Below are positions 50,404-58,743 of a stretch of DNA of 64,000 nucleotides, piece by piece. Under the pieces are notes generated by a model. That model searched no databases, was not told where the DNA came from, and saw nothing but the letters and a program-made list of their open reading frames with translations. The DNA is from FEB-12 sp964503315 (GTDB lineage Bacteria > Zixibacteria > MSB-5A5 > GN15 > FEB-12). Both the position numbers and the translations under genes were made by a program. The stretch's first letter is position 1; each line of letters opens with the position of its first letter. Where the stretch lies: the NCBI GenBank assembly GCA_964503315.1, contig CAZCZL010000004.1:181238-245237 (forward strand). Direction: 5' to 3'.

Positions 50404-51678
50404 ATGGGTAAGAACAGAGTAGTTATTGGGTGTCAGTGGGGCGACGAAGGCAAAGGGAAGATCGTCGATCTTCTTGCCGCCGACGCTGATGTTATCGCAC
50501 GTTGTCAGGGAGGCGCGAACGCCGGCCACACCGTCTGTGTCGGCGACAAAAAATATGTCCTCCATCTCATCCCGTCAGGCATTATCCAGCCGGGGAAGAT
50601 CTGCTATATCGGCAATGGCGTGGTACTCGACCCGTTCACCTTCAAGGATGAGCTGGATTTTCTTACCAGCAAGGGGATAGATTACAAGAACCGTCTATTC
50701 ATCTCCCCTGCTACTAATCTGGTGCTGCCGTATCATAAATTGATCGACGCCATCGAAGAAGAAACCCGCGGTACGTCCTCAATCGGCACTACCATGCGCG
50801 GTATCGGTCCGGCCTATGTTGACAAGGTCGCTCGACATGGTATTCGGATGATCGATCTGTTCAATCCGGAGAGACTGCGTCATCGGCTTGAATACAACGC
50901 CAAGATGAAATCGCGGTATCTCGAAGGCTCTGCCGACGAGCGCGCCAATATCGAACTGACGATCGAGAAGCTGAAAGCGCTGGTCGAGCTATTCCGTCCG
51001 ATGGTGGTTGATGTTTCCCTCCATCTCAATCAGGCGTTTCGCCAGGGGAAGAAGATCCTGTACGAAGGCGCGCAAGGGACGATGTTGGATGTCGATCTTG
51101 GCACCTATCCCTACGCGACTTCATCAAACACCATCACGGGCGGCGTGCTGACTGGACTTGGTATCGGCCCGCATATGATCGATGAAGTGATCGGCGTGGT
51201 GAAAGCGTATTCGACCCGCGTCGGCGCGGGACCATTCCCAACCGAACTGGTTGACGCTATTGGTGAAAAGATCCGCGCGGTCGGCGATGAATATGGCGCT
51301 ACCACTGGACGCCCCCGTCGAACGGGATGGCTCGATCTTGTCGCATTGAGACACGCGGTCCGCATTAACGGTGTCAACTCCATCGCCATCACCAAACTGG
51401 ATGTGCTCGATGACATGGACGAGATCAAAGTCTGCACCGATTACGAGCTCGATGGGAAGAAGCATCATGAGGTCCCGCTCGACCTGGCAGAACTGCAGTT
51501 CGCCAAGCCGGTCTACACGACCATGCCCAGCTGGAAAGCGGATACGACCGGCATCACGTCATTTGCGGCCCTGCCGGAAAAAGCGCGAACCTATCTTGAG
51601 TATATTGCGAAGGATCTGGGCGTGACGATCTGCCTGGTCTCTACTGGCGCGAAGCGCGAAGAGACGATTCTGGTGTAG
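50404..51678 (+). CDS. purA: Adenylosuccinate synthetase
   Basis: 424 residues from ATG 50404 (AAGGA upstream); a GTG at 50392 overlapping the engB stop is the alternative. It makes adenylosuccinate from IMP, aspartate and GTP. Signatures: QWGDEGKGKIVD at the N-terminus, GGANAGHT, TTMRGIGPAY, EGAQGTMLDVD and GATTGRPRRTGWLD. Cytoplasmic. Last gene of the lon-engB-purA run; a hairpin terminator follows. Confidence 0.97.
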   Translation: MGKNRVVIGCQWGDEGKGKIVDLLAADADVIARCQGGANAGHTVCVGDKKYVLHLIPSGIIQPGKICYIGNGVVLDPFTFKDELDFLTSKGIDYKNRLFISPATNLVLPYHKLIDAIEEETRGTSSIGTTMRGIGPAYVDKVARHGIRMIDLFNPERLRHRLEYNAKMKSRYLEGSADERANIELTIEKLKALVELFRPMVVDVSLHLNQAFRQGKKILYEGAQGTMLDVDLGTYPYATSSNTITGGVLTGLGIGPHMIDEVIGVVKAYSTRVGAGPFPTELVDAIGEKIRAVGDEYGATTGRPRRTGWLDLVALRHAVRINGVNSIAITKLDVLDDMDEIKVCTDYELDGKKHHEVPLDLAELQFAKPVYTTMPSWKADTTGITSFAALPEKARTYLEYIAKDLGVTICLVSTGAKREETILV

Positions 51679-51686
51679 TTAGGGTG

Positions 51687-51717
51687 ATGGCCATTTCTCG
51701 TACGAACTGGCCATTTT
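51687..51717 (+). terminator. Terminator after purA
   Basis: ATGGCCA / TGGCCAT stem with a 14-nt loop, then TTTTGT. Confidence 0.6.
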
Positions 51718-51806
51718 GTCTTGGCGGTTCGTCTTGATACGTCGAAGCGTCATTCCGCTGAGGAGAGAATCCCGTATTCGGATTCCAGTGCAAACGAAGG
51801 TGACAC

Positions 51807-52337
51807 CTACCATAGCGCCAGCCTGGTCTCTCTTAACCCCTTGCTTTCGAAATAGGCCAGCAGTTCGGCAGCTGCGTCTCCACCTCGCTTAGCGTGATGG
51901 AGCAAGGTATAGCCGTGCGGGCCCTTCGCGTTCAGCAATGATGGAAAATCTTCGAGCGCCTGCTTCACCAATGCGGTTTTGCCGAGCATGGTCAGCACAA
52001 ACAGGTTTGGTCGCGCCCCGTGCTCGATGAGGTAGTTGGCAATCTCCGCGTCGCCAACATGCCCGGCCCCTTCGAGTGCCGTCTCAAAATCGCCGCCTCC
52101 CCAATCCCAGGTCGCATAGAGGAGATTCGGATGTTCCGCCAACATCGCCTTGACCTTGACGAGATCATTGTGCCCTGCCGCCACGAAATCCTTCACCAGA
52201 TCATCGGCGATACGTGGTGGTTTGGGGGGAGCGGCCGGTTTTGAATTAGTGGTATCGGATTGTGCCAAAAGCGTTGGGGCAACCAGGACCGTACCGACAG
52301 TCAGGGTTGCCGCGGTGAGGAAAGTGCGTCGATGCAT
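51807..52337 (-). CDS. Tat-exported ankyrin-repeat protein
   Basis: 176 residues from ATG 52337 (CGGAG about 8 nt upstream). The N-terminus MHRRTFLTAATL is a twin-arginine signal with a hydrophobic core. The mature part has about three ankyrin repeats (LVKDFVAAGHNDLVKVKAML, ETALEGAGHVGDAEIANYLI, GYTLLHHAKRGGDAAAELLA). It should act as a protein-binding scaffold in the periplasm. Partner unknown. Confidence 0.82.
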   Translation of the reverse strand: MHRRTFLTAATLTVGTVLVAPTLLAQSDTTNSKPAAPPKPPRIADDLVKDFVAAGHNDLVKVKAMLAEHPNLLYATWDWGGGDFETALEGAGHVGDAEIANYLIEHGARPNLFVLTMLGKTALVKQALEDFPSLLNAKGPHGYTLLHHAKRGGDAAAELLAYFESKGLRETRLALW

Positions 52338-52441
52338 GCGTTCGTCTCCGGGTGCGAAACAGTGGCGTACCGTTGGAGAGATAGACGGATGAAAAGTGGA
52401 TTTGTTGCATCCAGAATACAAGAGGCAGATCCCTACTCCAG

Positions 52442-53497
52442 TTACTTGCCTTCCTGTTCCGACAACCACTTCAATGCCTGGACGACCTTGGCATCCGCTT
52501 GCAGATTGTCAAACTGATCGCCCTTTTCGATTTTCTGATCCGGTTCGACCGCACGTCGATAGACCACCTTGTTCCGGTCTGCGACGAATGTTGTCGCGAA
52601 GTTCATCATCAAATTCGGGGCAATCTGAAAGTAGCCATTGGAAGTGGAGTAACCATCGGCCGTCGACTCACCGATGAAAATCGTATTCGGCCGTCCCTTG
52701 AAGGCGATCGCAGTGGCACTCCCGGAGCTCTTCGTAATTGGCCCGATCAGTACTGCGACGGGGATATTATTCAATCTATGCGATGTATCGATCGCGAGAT
52801 CTGTCGTCTGATACCCCCCGATCACAAAATTGCCATGCTGGATCTCCCAGACTCGTGCGACACTGTCGTCCGGTGTCGTCTCGAACCCGACCACCCCATC
52901 GCCGAGCAATGCGCTGAGACCAGTGAGCATGGGATACACATTCCCCCCGCCATTCAAGCGCAGATCCAGGATCACCCCTTTGGCTCGGCTGATTGTTATG
53001 GTCCGGAGTTGCCTCTGGAGTTGCTGGGCAAGCGAGTCCACTACCTTTTGATTCCAGGCATTCATCCCCGGCACGCGCAGGTACGCTAACTGGTCATCGA
53101 GTATTGAGGACGTGATACTGTTGGTCTCGTTGTTGGCCCGCTCATTGAGCGGCCTGAGCCAAGCCAGCGTGGAATCATCGAACGAAGGATAATGCCCGTA
53201 GTACTGGCCATTCAGAAAGATCTGCGAGTGAACATCATTAAGCGCGCGAAGGACACTGACAAAACATCGCATGGTATCATCGAGTGTGGATGCAGAGTTG
53301 ATATCTGCTACGAAGCTACTGTCAATCGGCCGCCAGTCAACCTCGAGCCGATGCACCGAGTTGTATTTGATGAAGGTATAGACCGAATCGACCTTGGCGG
53401 GGAACTGGGCGAAGGCTGTATCGAATATGAGCAACGGGAAAAACAGCAACGACAGCCAAAGCAGTCTCAATGGACCGGCAGGGGGAGCATACACCAT
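52442..53497 (-). CDS. S41-family (tail-specific) peptidase
   Basis: 351 residues from ATG 53497, with a signal peptide ending AFA-Q. The C-terminal core has the S41 layout: GVILDLRLNGGGNVYPML, then the catalytic serine in TKSSGSATAIAFKGR, then IGESTADGY. No clear PDZ domain is present, so it belongs to the interphotoreceptor retinoid-binding-protein-like / tricorn-core subset. Periplasmic. The ankyrin gene follows after 104 nt. Confidence 0.85.
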   Translation of the reverse strand: MVYAPPAGPLRLLWLSLLFFPLLIFDTAFAQFPAKVDSVYTFIKYNSVHRLEVDWRPIDSSFVADINSASTLDDTMRCFVSVLRALNDVHSQIFLNGQYYGHYPSFDDSTLAWLRPLNERANNETNSITSSILDDQLAYLRVPGMNAWNQKVVDSLAQQLQRQLRTITISRAKGVILDLRLNGGGNVYPMLTGLSALLGDGVVGFETTPDDSVARVWEIQHGNFVIGGYQTTDLAIDTSHRLNNIPVAVLIGPITKSSGSATAIAFKGRPNTIFIGESTADGYSTSNGYFQIAPNLMMNFATTFVADRNKVVYRRAVEPDQKIEKGDQFDNLQADAKVVQALKWLSEQEGK

Positions 53498-53567
53498 AGA
53501 CCGATGGAATTTACCATGCCGGCGGCATCCGGGCAACCTGTAGCAGACGAAACCTCTCCCAAAATTA

Positions 53568-53593
53568 AAGCGCCGCTGGTATGGGCGGCGCTT
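53568..53593. terminator. GC-rich hairpin upstream of the S41 gene
   Basis: AAGCGCCGC / GCGGCGCTT, 9-bp perfect stem with an 8-nt loop. On the minus strand it is followed by TAATTTT, but no gene precedes it in that direction. It may be an attenuator in the S41 leader or a relic. Confidence 0.4.
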
Positions 53594-53848
53594 CAATATT
53601 TCTAAAGGATCGTATGAAAAAGCTAAGACTAAGGTAATCTCCCCGCCCCTCGCTATGTCACCCGACTGTCATCAGATATGACAATCTTCACTTTTTTCAG
53701 GCTTTTTCGCCCTGGTCCGGGCCAGAATCCCCCTCTTTCGCCCAATTTTCCGCTGGAACTGCCCGCAGGTCATGCTGTATTATCCCCTTACCGGCCGCCA
53801 GGCCGTCAACAGACCGACTGAGACAACCTGATAGGAGATATGTAACTC

Positions 53849-54364
53849 ATGAAGAAACTAGTACTTGGGCTGGCCATAGTGTCACTGCTCGGTGCGGTCG
53901 TTTGCGCCAACAGCGCCGACACGACTAAAAAGGCCGACCAGCCCGCCCAGAAAACAGATGTCAAACCGGCCGAGAAGGTCGACTCCGCGGCCGCCCCCGC
54001 AGAGAAGAAAGGTGAAATGGTCACAACCAAAACCGGCTTGCAGTACACTGACCTGAAGGTTGGGATGGGTGCCGAAGCCGCCACTGGCAAACGGATCGCT
54101 GTCCACTACACCGGATGGCTCTATGAAAATGGCAAGCGCGGCAAGCAGTTCGACAGCTCCCGCGGCAGCAACCCGTACGTTCTCACTCTTGGCGCCAAGC
54201 AGGTTATCGATGGATGGGACGAGGGGATTGTCGGGATGAAAGTTGGCGGCATCCGAGAGTTAATCATCCCTCCGGCGCTTGCCTATGGCAAAGCTGGCTA
54301 CCCGGGATATATCCCGCCCGATGCGACACTGATCTTTGAAGTTGAGCTGATGGACGCTCAGTAA
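53849..54364 (+). CDS. FKBP-type peptidyl-prolyl isomerase, exported
   Basis: 171 residues. A signal peptide (LVLGLAIVSLLGAVVCA) is followed by a low-complexity Lys/Ala/Asp linker (about 22-55) and one FKBP domain: GLQYTDLKVG, VHYTGWLYENG, FDSSRG, VIDGWDEGIVGMKVGG, IPPALAYG and YIPPDATLIFEVELMD. The active-site residues (Y, D, W, I, Y) are kept. It speeds proline isomerisation in periplasmic proteins. Confidence 0.94.
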   Translation: MKKLVLGLAIVSLLGAVVCANSADTTKKADQPAQKTDVKPAEKVDSAAAPAEKKGEMVTTKTGLQYTDLKVGMGAEAATGKRIAVHYTGWLYENGKRGKQFDSSRGSNPYVLTLGAKQVIDGWDEGIVGMKVGGIRELIIPPALAYGKAGYPGYIPPDATLIFEVELMDAQ

Positions 54365-54755
54365 GCTGTTGTATCGTCGTCAATTGCCGCAGGTAGCGGC
54401 TGACCGAAAATAATTAAGGCGCTGTGGGATTCCCGCAGCGCCTTAATCTTCTTAAAGAGGTAACATAAGAAAAGCTAAAGGTAACGCACTGGTTATAACG
54501 CAATAGTGTCCGAAAAGTGTCCATGTTTCGCATATTTTTTTGTGTGATTTTCGTCGCCGAACCGGCAAGTGAGACTTAACGTACACGACAGCAATAGGTT
54601 ATACATCACTCTCGTCCGCATCAAAGACATAATAAATCTTTGATTGCTCAGGAACGTCCGCTTTGTTGGGTCCCCAATCCAACTCTCAATTTTCTTGCTC
54701 AATTCTTGCTGAAACGTTATCTTGCAACAGGATAGCTGATTCAGGGGAATATCAC
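54365..54755. other. 391-nt region between FKBP and the next gene
   Basis: It starts with the FKBP terminator. A direct repeat AGTGTCC (54505-54511 and 54516-54522, spaced one helical turn) lies in the middle, followed by a T-rich stretch. No coding sequence is visible. The repeat could be a regulator site for the following gene. Confidence 0.45.
54414..54453 (+). terminator. Strong terminator after the FKBP gene
   Basis: A 15-bp stem (TTAAGGCGCTG then TGGG, one G-U) with a 3-nt loop ATT is followed by TCTTCTT. Confidence 0.85.
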
Positions 54756-55490
54756 ATGCGAAGTCCGGCGCTCAAACAAATTCTTGTTCTGTTCACACTT
54801 GTCATCTTGATCTGTGCGGCTACATGCGAGGCACGGTCGCCAGTTGCGATTAGACTCATTGCTGGCGCGAGCCAGGCCGGAGTCCACAAGATCAATGGCG
54901 TGACTGATGATCCCGGCTTGCTCCTTGGTCTTGGGGCCAAGTATCGGCTAAACAATCGGCATAGCTTCTTTTTGGATATTGAACGAATAGAGAGGAAGGC
55001 ACCTTCAGCATCGGCAAACGCCTATCTCTCTGATTTCCAGCTTTCTCGCGAACCATTGACGGCGCCGGATTACGTATCCGCCGACTACTGGCCAGTGACT
55101 CTTGGCTACCAGTTCAATATTCTTCCTGATGCCAATCATTGGATCACACCTCATGTGATGTGCGGAGTCTCAATGATGGTTATCGCTGAGAATACTCATG
55201 ATGGTTCAATCTACCCGAATCTGGACGTCAGCTCTGACGAAGAAATAGAACGCAGCAGCACAAAAGCATCCGCAAAGTTCGGCGCCACTATTGGAGTCGG
55301 CTGCTCGGTCAAAGTGAGTTCGGCCTTGAGTCTCTCGCTGAATGGCTGTTTCCGTGAACTAGGTACGACCAAACCACGAAGTGTTGAATCAAGAACTGTT
55401 GAATCTGGTCGGCGAACTGTTAATCCGTTCTGGCCCCTGCCCTTGAACGATGGCTATGAAGCAAAACTGATCATAGAGTTCCGAATCTGA
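54756..55490 (+). CDS. Exported beta-barrel-like protein
   Basis: 244 residues from ATG 54756 (AGGGG about 8 nt upstream). The signal peptide ends ATCEA. Alternating amphipathic strands follow (LGLGAKYRLNNRHSFFLDIE, PVTLGYQFNIL, SAKFGATIGVGCSVKV, LSLSLNGCFREL), and the end AKLIIEFRI fits an outer-membrane barrel of about eight strands. I cannot name the family. A strong terminator follows. Confidence 0.72.
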   Translation: MRSPALKQILVLFTLVILICAATCEARSPVAIRLIAGASQAGVHKINGVTDDPGLLLGLGAKYRLNNRHSFFLDIERIERKAPSASANAYLSDFQLSREPLTAPDYVSADYWPVTLGYQFNILPDANHWITPHVMCGVSMMVIAENTHDGSIYPNLDVSSDEEIERSSTKASAKFGATIGVGCSVKVSSALSLSLNGCFRELGTTKPRSVESRTVESGRRTVNPFWPLPLNDGYEAKLIIEFRI

Positions 55491-55510
55491 GCGCGATTCC
55501 CCGAAAATGC

Positions 55511-55543
55511 AAAAGGGCTGGTCAGACGACCAGCCCTTTCTGT
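55511..55543. terminator. Bidirectional terminator
   Basis: AAAGGGCTGGTC / GACCAGCCCTTT, 12-bp perfect stem with a 4-nt loop. It ends both the barrel-like gene (plus) and the CGL gene (minus). Confidence 0.85.
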
Positions 55544-55559
55544 TGAATCTCGCGCTAAC

Positions 55560-56723
55560 TTACTTTATTGCCGCAAACGCGTTGGTCAAATCCGAAATCA
55601 GATCATCCGCATGTTCTATCCCGACCGACAACCGTATCAGATTATCCGTGATCCCGTTCGCCTCGCGGACATCCTTCGGGATCGAGGCGTGCGTCATAGC
55701 CGCCGGATGATTTATCAGCGACTCCACTCCGCCCAATGACTCAGCCAGAATGAACACTTTGGTCGACGTCACGAACTTTTTGACACGCTCAAAGTCCGCT
55801 TTCACCGTGAATGAGATCATCCCGCCCGGCATGGTCATCCCGTTGGCGACCGGCTTACCATCGATTCCAGGAAAGAAAATCTTGTCGACCGCGTCGACAG
55901 TTTCAAGATACTCGACCACTTTCATGGCGTTAATAGAGTGCCGCTCCATCCGGATATGCAGCGTCTTGAGCCCGCGAATTACCAGCCAGGACTGGAACGG
56001 ATCAAGCACCCCGCCAACCGCAAATTGGTTAAATCGGACTCGCTCCGCCAGCGCCGGGTCTTTGACAATCAACGCCCCGGCGATGACATCGCAATGCCCG
56101 CCGAGATACTTGGAGGCCGAGTGGTGGACGATATCCGCCCCCAACTCCAGCGGACGCTGGATATAGGGGGTCGCGAAGGTGTTATCCACCGCCAGCAGGA
56201 TATTATGCTTTTTCGCTATGGCCGAGACCGCCGCGATATCAATGATCTTCATCAGCGGGTTGGTTGGCGTTTCGGTCCAGAAGAGTTTGGTGTTCGGTTT
56301 GACAGCTTTCTCAAAATTGGCGGGGTCGGTCCCGTCGATGTAGCTGAAATCAAGCCCAAAATTCCGCATCAGCCGCTCAAACAGGCGGCGCGTGCCACCA
56401 TACAGGTCATCGACCGCGACAACATGATCGCCGGACTTGAGCAAGTCGAGTACTGCATTTAGCGCCGCGAGGCCAGATGAGAAAGCGAAGCCGTGCGAGC
56501 CTCCCTCGAGGTCCGCAAGAATCTCCTCCAGCGCCGACCGGGTCGGATTGGCCCATCGCGAGTAAACGTACCCGGATTCATCCCCCGGATAGCCGACGCG
56601 ATAGGTCGAGCTGGGGAAAATCCCCTGCGTCACACCGCCGGTATGATCAGCGGCGATCTGCCCCGAGTGGATCGCTTTGGTTTCGAAACGGAAATTCTTC
56701 CAGCGTTTATCTTTGCTCTCCAT
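55560..56723 (-). CDS. Cystathionine gamma-lyase/synthase (PLP, Cys/Met metabolism)
   Basis: 387 residues. The Cys/Met metabolism PLP family: ETKAIHSGQ, YVYSRWANPT, the PLP lysine in HSASKYLGGH, and SLGGVESLINHP near the end. The upstream partner is CBS-like, and the two overlap by 1 nt (TAATG), so the pair probably runs reverse transsulfuration (homocysteine to cysteine). Gamma-synthase or beta-lyase activity cannot be excluded by sequence. Confidence 0.9.
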   Translation of the reverse strand: MESKDKRWKNFRFETKAIHSGQIAADHTGGVTQGIFPSSTYRVGYPGDESGYVYSRWANPTRSALEEILADLEGGSHGFAFSSGLAALNAVLDLLKSGDHVVAVDDLYGGTRRLFERLMRNFGLDFSYIDGTDPANFEKAVKPNTKLFWTETPTNPLMKIIDIAAVSAIAKKHNILLAVDNTFATPYIQRPLELGADIVHHSASKYLGGHCDVIAGALIVKDPALAERVRFNQFAVGGVLDPFQSWLVIRGLKTLHIRMERHSINAMKVVEYLETVDAVDKIFFPGIDGKPVANGMTMPGGMISFTVKADFERVKKFVTSTKVFILAESLGGVESLINHPAAMTHASIPKDVREANGITDNLIRLSVGIEHADDLISDLTNAFAAIK

Positions 56724-57709
56724 TAGAGGAGTCCTTTCTCACGCATCCAGCTATCTGAGTACATTTTGCTGATATATTTCGACCCGGAATCCGGAAGGAT
56801 GACTATTACGATCTTATCTTTGCTCAGTGTTTTGGCGTGTTTCAGCGCGACGTGCACCGCCGCCCCCGATGATCCGCCCGCCAATATCCCTTCTTTACGC
56901 GCCAGATCACGTCCCGCCGCAAAACACTCTTTGTCAGTCACCTGGTATATTTGGTCGATCACCGAGAAGTCGATTGTCGGGCAAAGCATATCCTCGCCGA
57001 TCCCTTCGACCAGATAGGTGTGCGGCTCGATCATCGTTTTATCTTTGTGATACTGGTAGTAAACCGACCCGATCGGGTCAGCCGCCACCACCTGGATCTT
57101 CGGATTCATCTCTTTCAAATATTTCGCCGTGCCGGAGACTGTCCCTCCCGTCCCTATCCCGCCGACAAAAACATCGAATTTGCCGCCGGTCTGACGGTAC
57201 AGCTCCGGACCGGTGATCTTGTAGTGTGCCTCGATATTGTCGAGATTGAAATACTGCCCTATCATGTAGGAACTGGGGGTCTCGCGATGTATCCGCTTGG
57301 CGGTCTCGTAATAGCTCTCCGGCGACTCGGCCGGGACCGCGGTTTTACAGATATGCACCTGGGCGCCAAATGCCTTGAGCGTATCAACCTTTTCATTCGA
57401 CATCTTGTCCGGGATTGTCAGGATGGCCTTGAACCCGTTCACTGCCGCGAACATCGCCACCGCCGCGCCGGTATTACCGGAGGTCGCCTCGATGATGGTC
57501 CCGCCCGGTTTCAGATCGCCGCGCCGTATTGCCTGTTCCAGGATATAGACCGCCATCCGGTCCTTGACCGACCCGGTCGGGTTAAGAAACTCCAGCTTGG
57601 CAAGCACCGTTGCTTCAACCCCATACTCCTTGGGCATCCGCTGAAGGCGGACCAGGGGGGTGTCCCCGATCGTCTGGGTGATGTTGTCAGCGTAAAATCG
57701 GTCGGTCAT
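56723..57709 (-). CDS. Cystathionine beta-synthase-like (or cysteine synthase) PLP enzyme
   Basis: 328 residues from ATG 57709. PLP fold type II: KLEFLNPTGSVKDR with the PLP lysine, EATSGNTG for substrate binding, GGIGTGGTVSG for phosphate and GGSSGAAVH near the end. The end SKYISKMYSDSWMREKGLL resembles the catalytic domain of cystathionine beta-synthase more than CysK. It lacks the C-terminal CBS regulatory domain. Together with the next gene it likely makes cysteine from homocysteine and serine. Confidence 0.88.
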   Translation of the reverse strand: MTDRFYADNITQTIGDTPLVRLQRMPKEYGVEATVLAKLEFLNPTGSVKDRMAVYILEQAIRRGDLKPGGTIIEATSGNTGAAVAMFAAVNGFKAILTIPDKMSNEKVDTLKAFGAQVHICKTAVPAESPESYYETAKRIHRETPSSYMIGQYFNLDNIEAHYKITGPELYRQTGGKFDVFVGGIGTGGTVSGTAKYLKEMNPKIQVVAADPIGSVYYQYHKDKTMIEPHTYLVEGIGEDMLCPTIDFSVIDQIYQVTDKECFAAGRDLARKEGILAGGSSGAAVHVALKHAKTLSKDKIVIVILPDSGSKYISKMYSDSWMREKGLL

Positions 57710-58028
57710 GGTCCTGAACTTTCCTTGAGCGGTTGCTGTTATCGCCTCAGCAGGCCGAAACCGGCGGCCGGGCTTTGAATATGACAAACACCCGCGGCGG
57801 TGAATCGTTCAGACTTTCGGGGCCGCGGTCTCCTGCCATTAAAGGGCGTTCGGGGCCGGTTCGTCAACTACTGTATCGTCACAGGGACGAACGAAAAAAC
57901 AATTGACAGCCCGTTCACGGCTGTGTACTCATAGTCCGCCCAAATGTTCGCATGGCTCACTGACCGGCGAAGAGGGGGCGAACCACGTACCAACCTGAGA
58001 ATATTCAAAGGGATATTGAGGAAATAGC

Positions 58029-58205
58029 ATGTTCTGCAATCAGTGCAATGAAAAGATCGTCGGTAAGCCAGTCAAACAGGGGGCGGAGTATTACTGCTCG
58101 CTCGAATGCGCCAACCTTGCCTCCGGCATCGACCCCGAGGAAGAGGCCGAAGAATACTTCGAGGAAGAACAGATCAATAACGAATTCTTTGAGGAAGAAG
58201 AGTAG
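58029..58205 (+). CDS. 58-residue zinc-ribbon protein with acidic tail
   Basis: The frame begins at ATG 58029 with GAGGAA about 6 nt upstream. The sequence starts MFCNQCNEKIVGKPV, then YYCSLECANLA, giving four cysteines (CxxC and CxxxC) as in TRASH/zinc-ribbon folds. The last 25 residues are mostly Glu/Asp (EEEAEEYFEEEQ). It may bind metal or another protein. It converges on greA with a 24-nt gap. No known family named. Confidence 0.7.
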   Translation: MFCNQCNEKIVGKPVKQGAEYYCSLECANLASGIDPEEEAEEYFEEEQINNEFFEEEE

Positions 58206-58229
58206 CGGGGACGATCCAACGTCCGCCTG

Positions 58230-58706
58230 TCAGTCGCGCGATATCTTCAAGATCTCATACGACAACATCCCGGCCGGCACCGATATCTGGACTTTGTCGC
58301 CGACCGATTTCCCGAGAAGCGATGCTCCGATCGGTGACTTCACTGAGATGATATCTTTATCCACATCCGCTTCATCCGCCGGGGCGATCGTATAGAGGAT
58401 CTCCTCGCCGTCCCGCAGGTCTTTCACCAGCACTCTTGAGAACAAGTAGACCTTGTCGTTCGGGATCTTGTCGACATCGACCGTCCGGACCCGAGACAAC
58501 TTATCCTCGATCTCGGCGATCTTCCGCTCCAGGTGGCGCTGAGCCTCCTTGGCGGCATGGTATTCGGCATTCTCGGACAGGTCCCCCAGTTCCATCGCCC
58601 GTTTGATCTCGGCGATAATTCTTGGGCGATCCTCAAACTTCAGCTTTTTCAGCTCCCCTTCGAGTTTGATCCGGCCATCTTTGGACAAATAGATATGGTC
58701 GCTCAT
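58230..58706 (-). CDS. greA: Transcription elongation factor GreA
   Basis: 158 residues. The N-terminal coiled coil (about 1-75) has the acidic tip GDLSENAEYHAAKE that reaches the RNA polymerase active site and stimulates cleavage of backtracked RNA. The C-terminal FKBP-like domain (about 80-158) ends with VSVKSPIGASLLGKSVGD-type sequence. Normal length. Its start overlaps no other gene. Confidence 0.97.
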   Translation of the reverse strand: MSDHIYLSKDGRIKLEGELKKLKFEDRPRIIAEIKRAMELGDLSENAEYHAAKEAQRHLERKIAEIEDKLSRVRTVDVDKIPNDKVYLFSRVLVKDLRDGEEILYTIAPADEADVDKDIISVKSPIGASLLGKSVGDKVQISVPAGMLSYEILKISRD

Positions 58707-58743
58707 AGGGGTCCAATATATAGGATTATCATCGATCTGGCAA

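Noticed and set aside
53614..53637. A seven-codon leader peptide MKKLRLR
   Set aside because: It has a weak AAAGGA site, but there is no gene in the same direction close enough for attenuation; mentioned only within the shared-tail finding.
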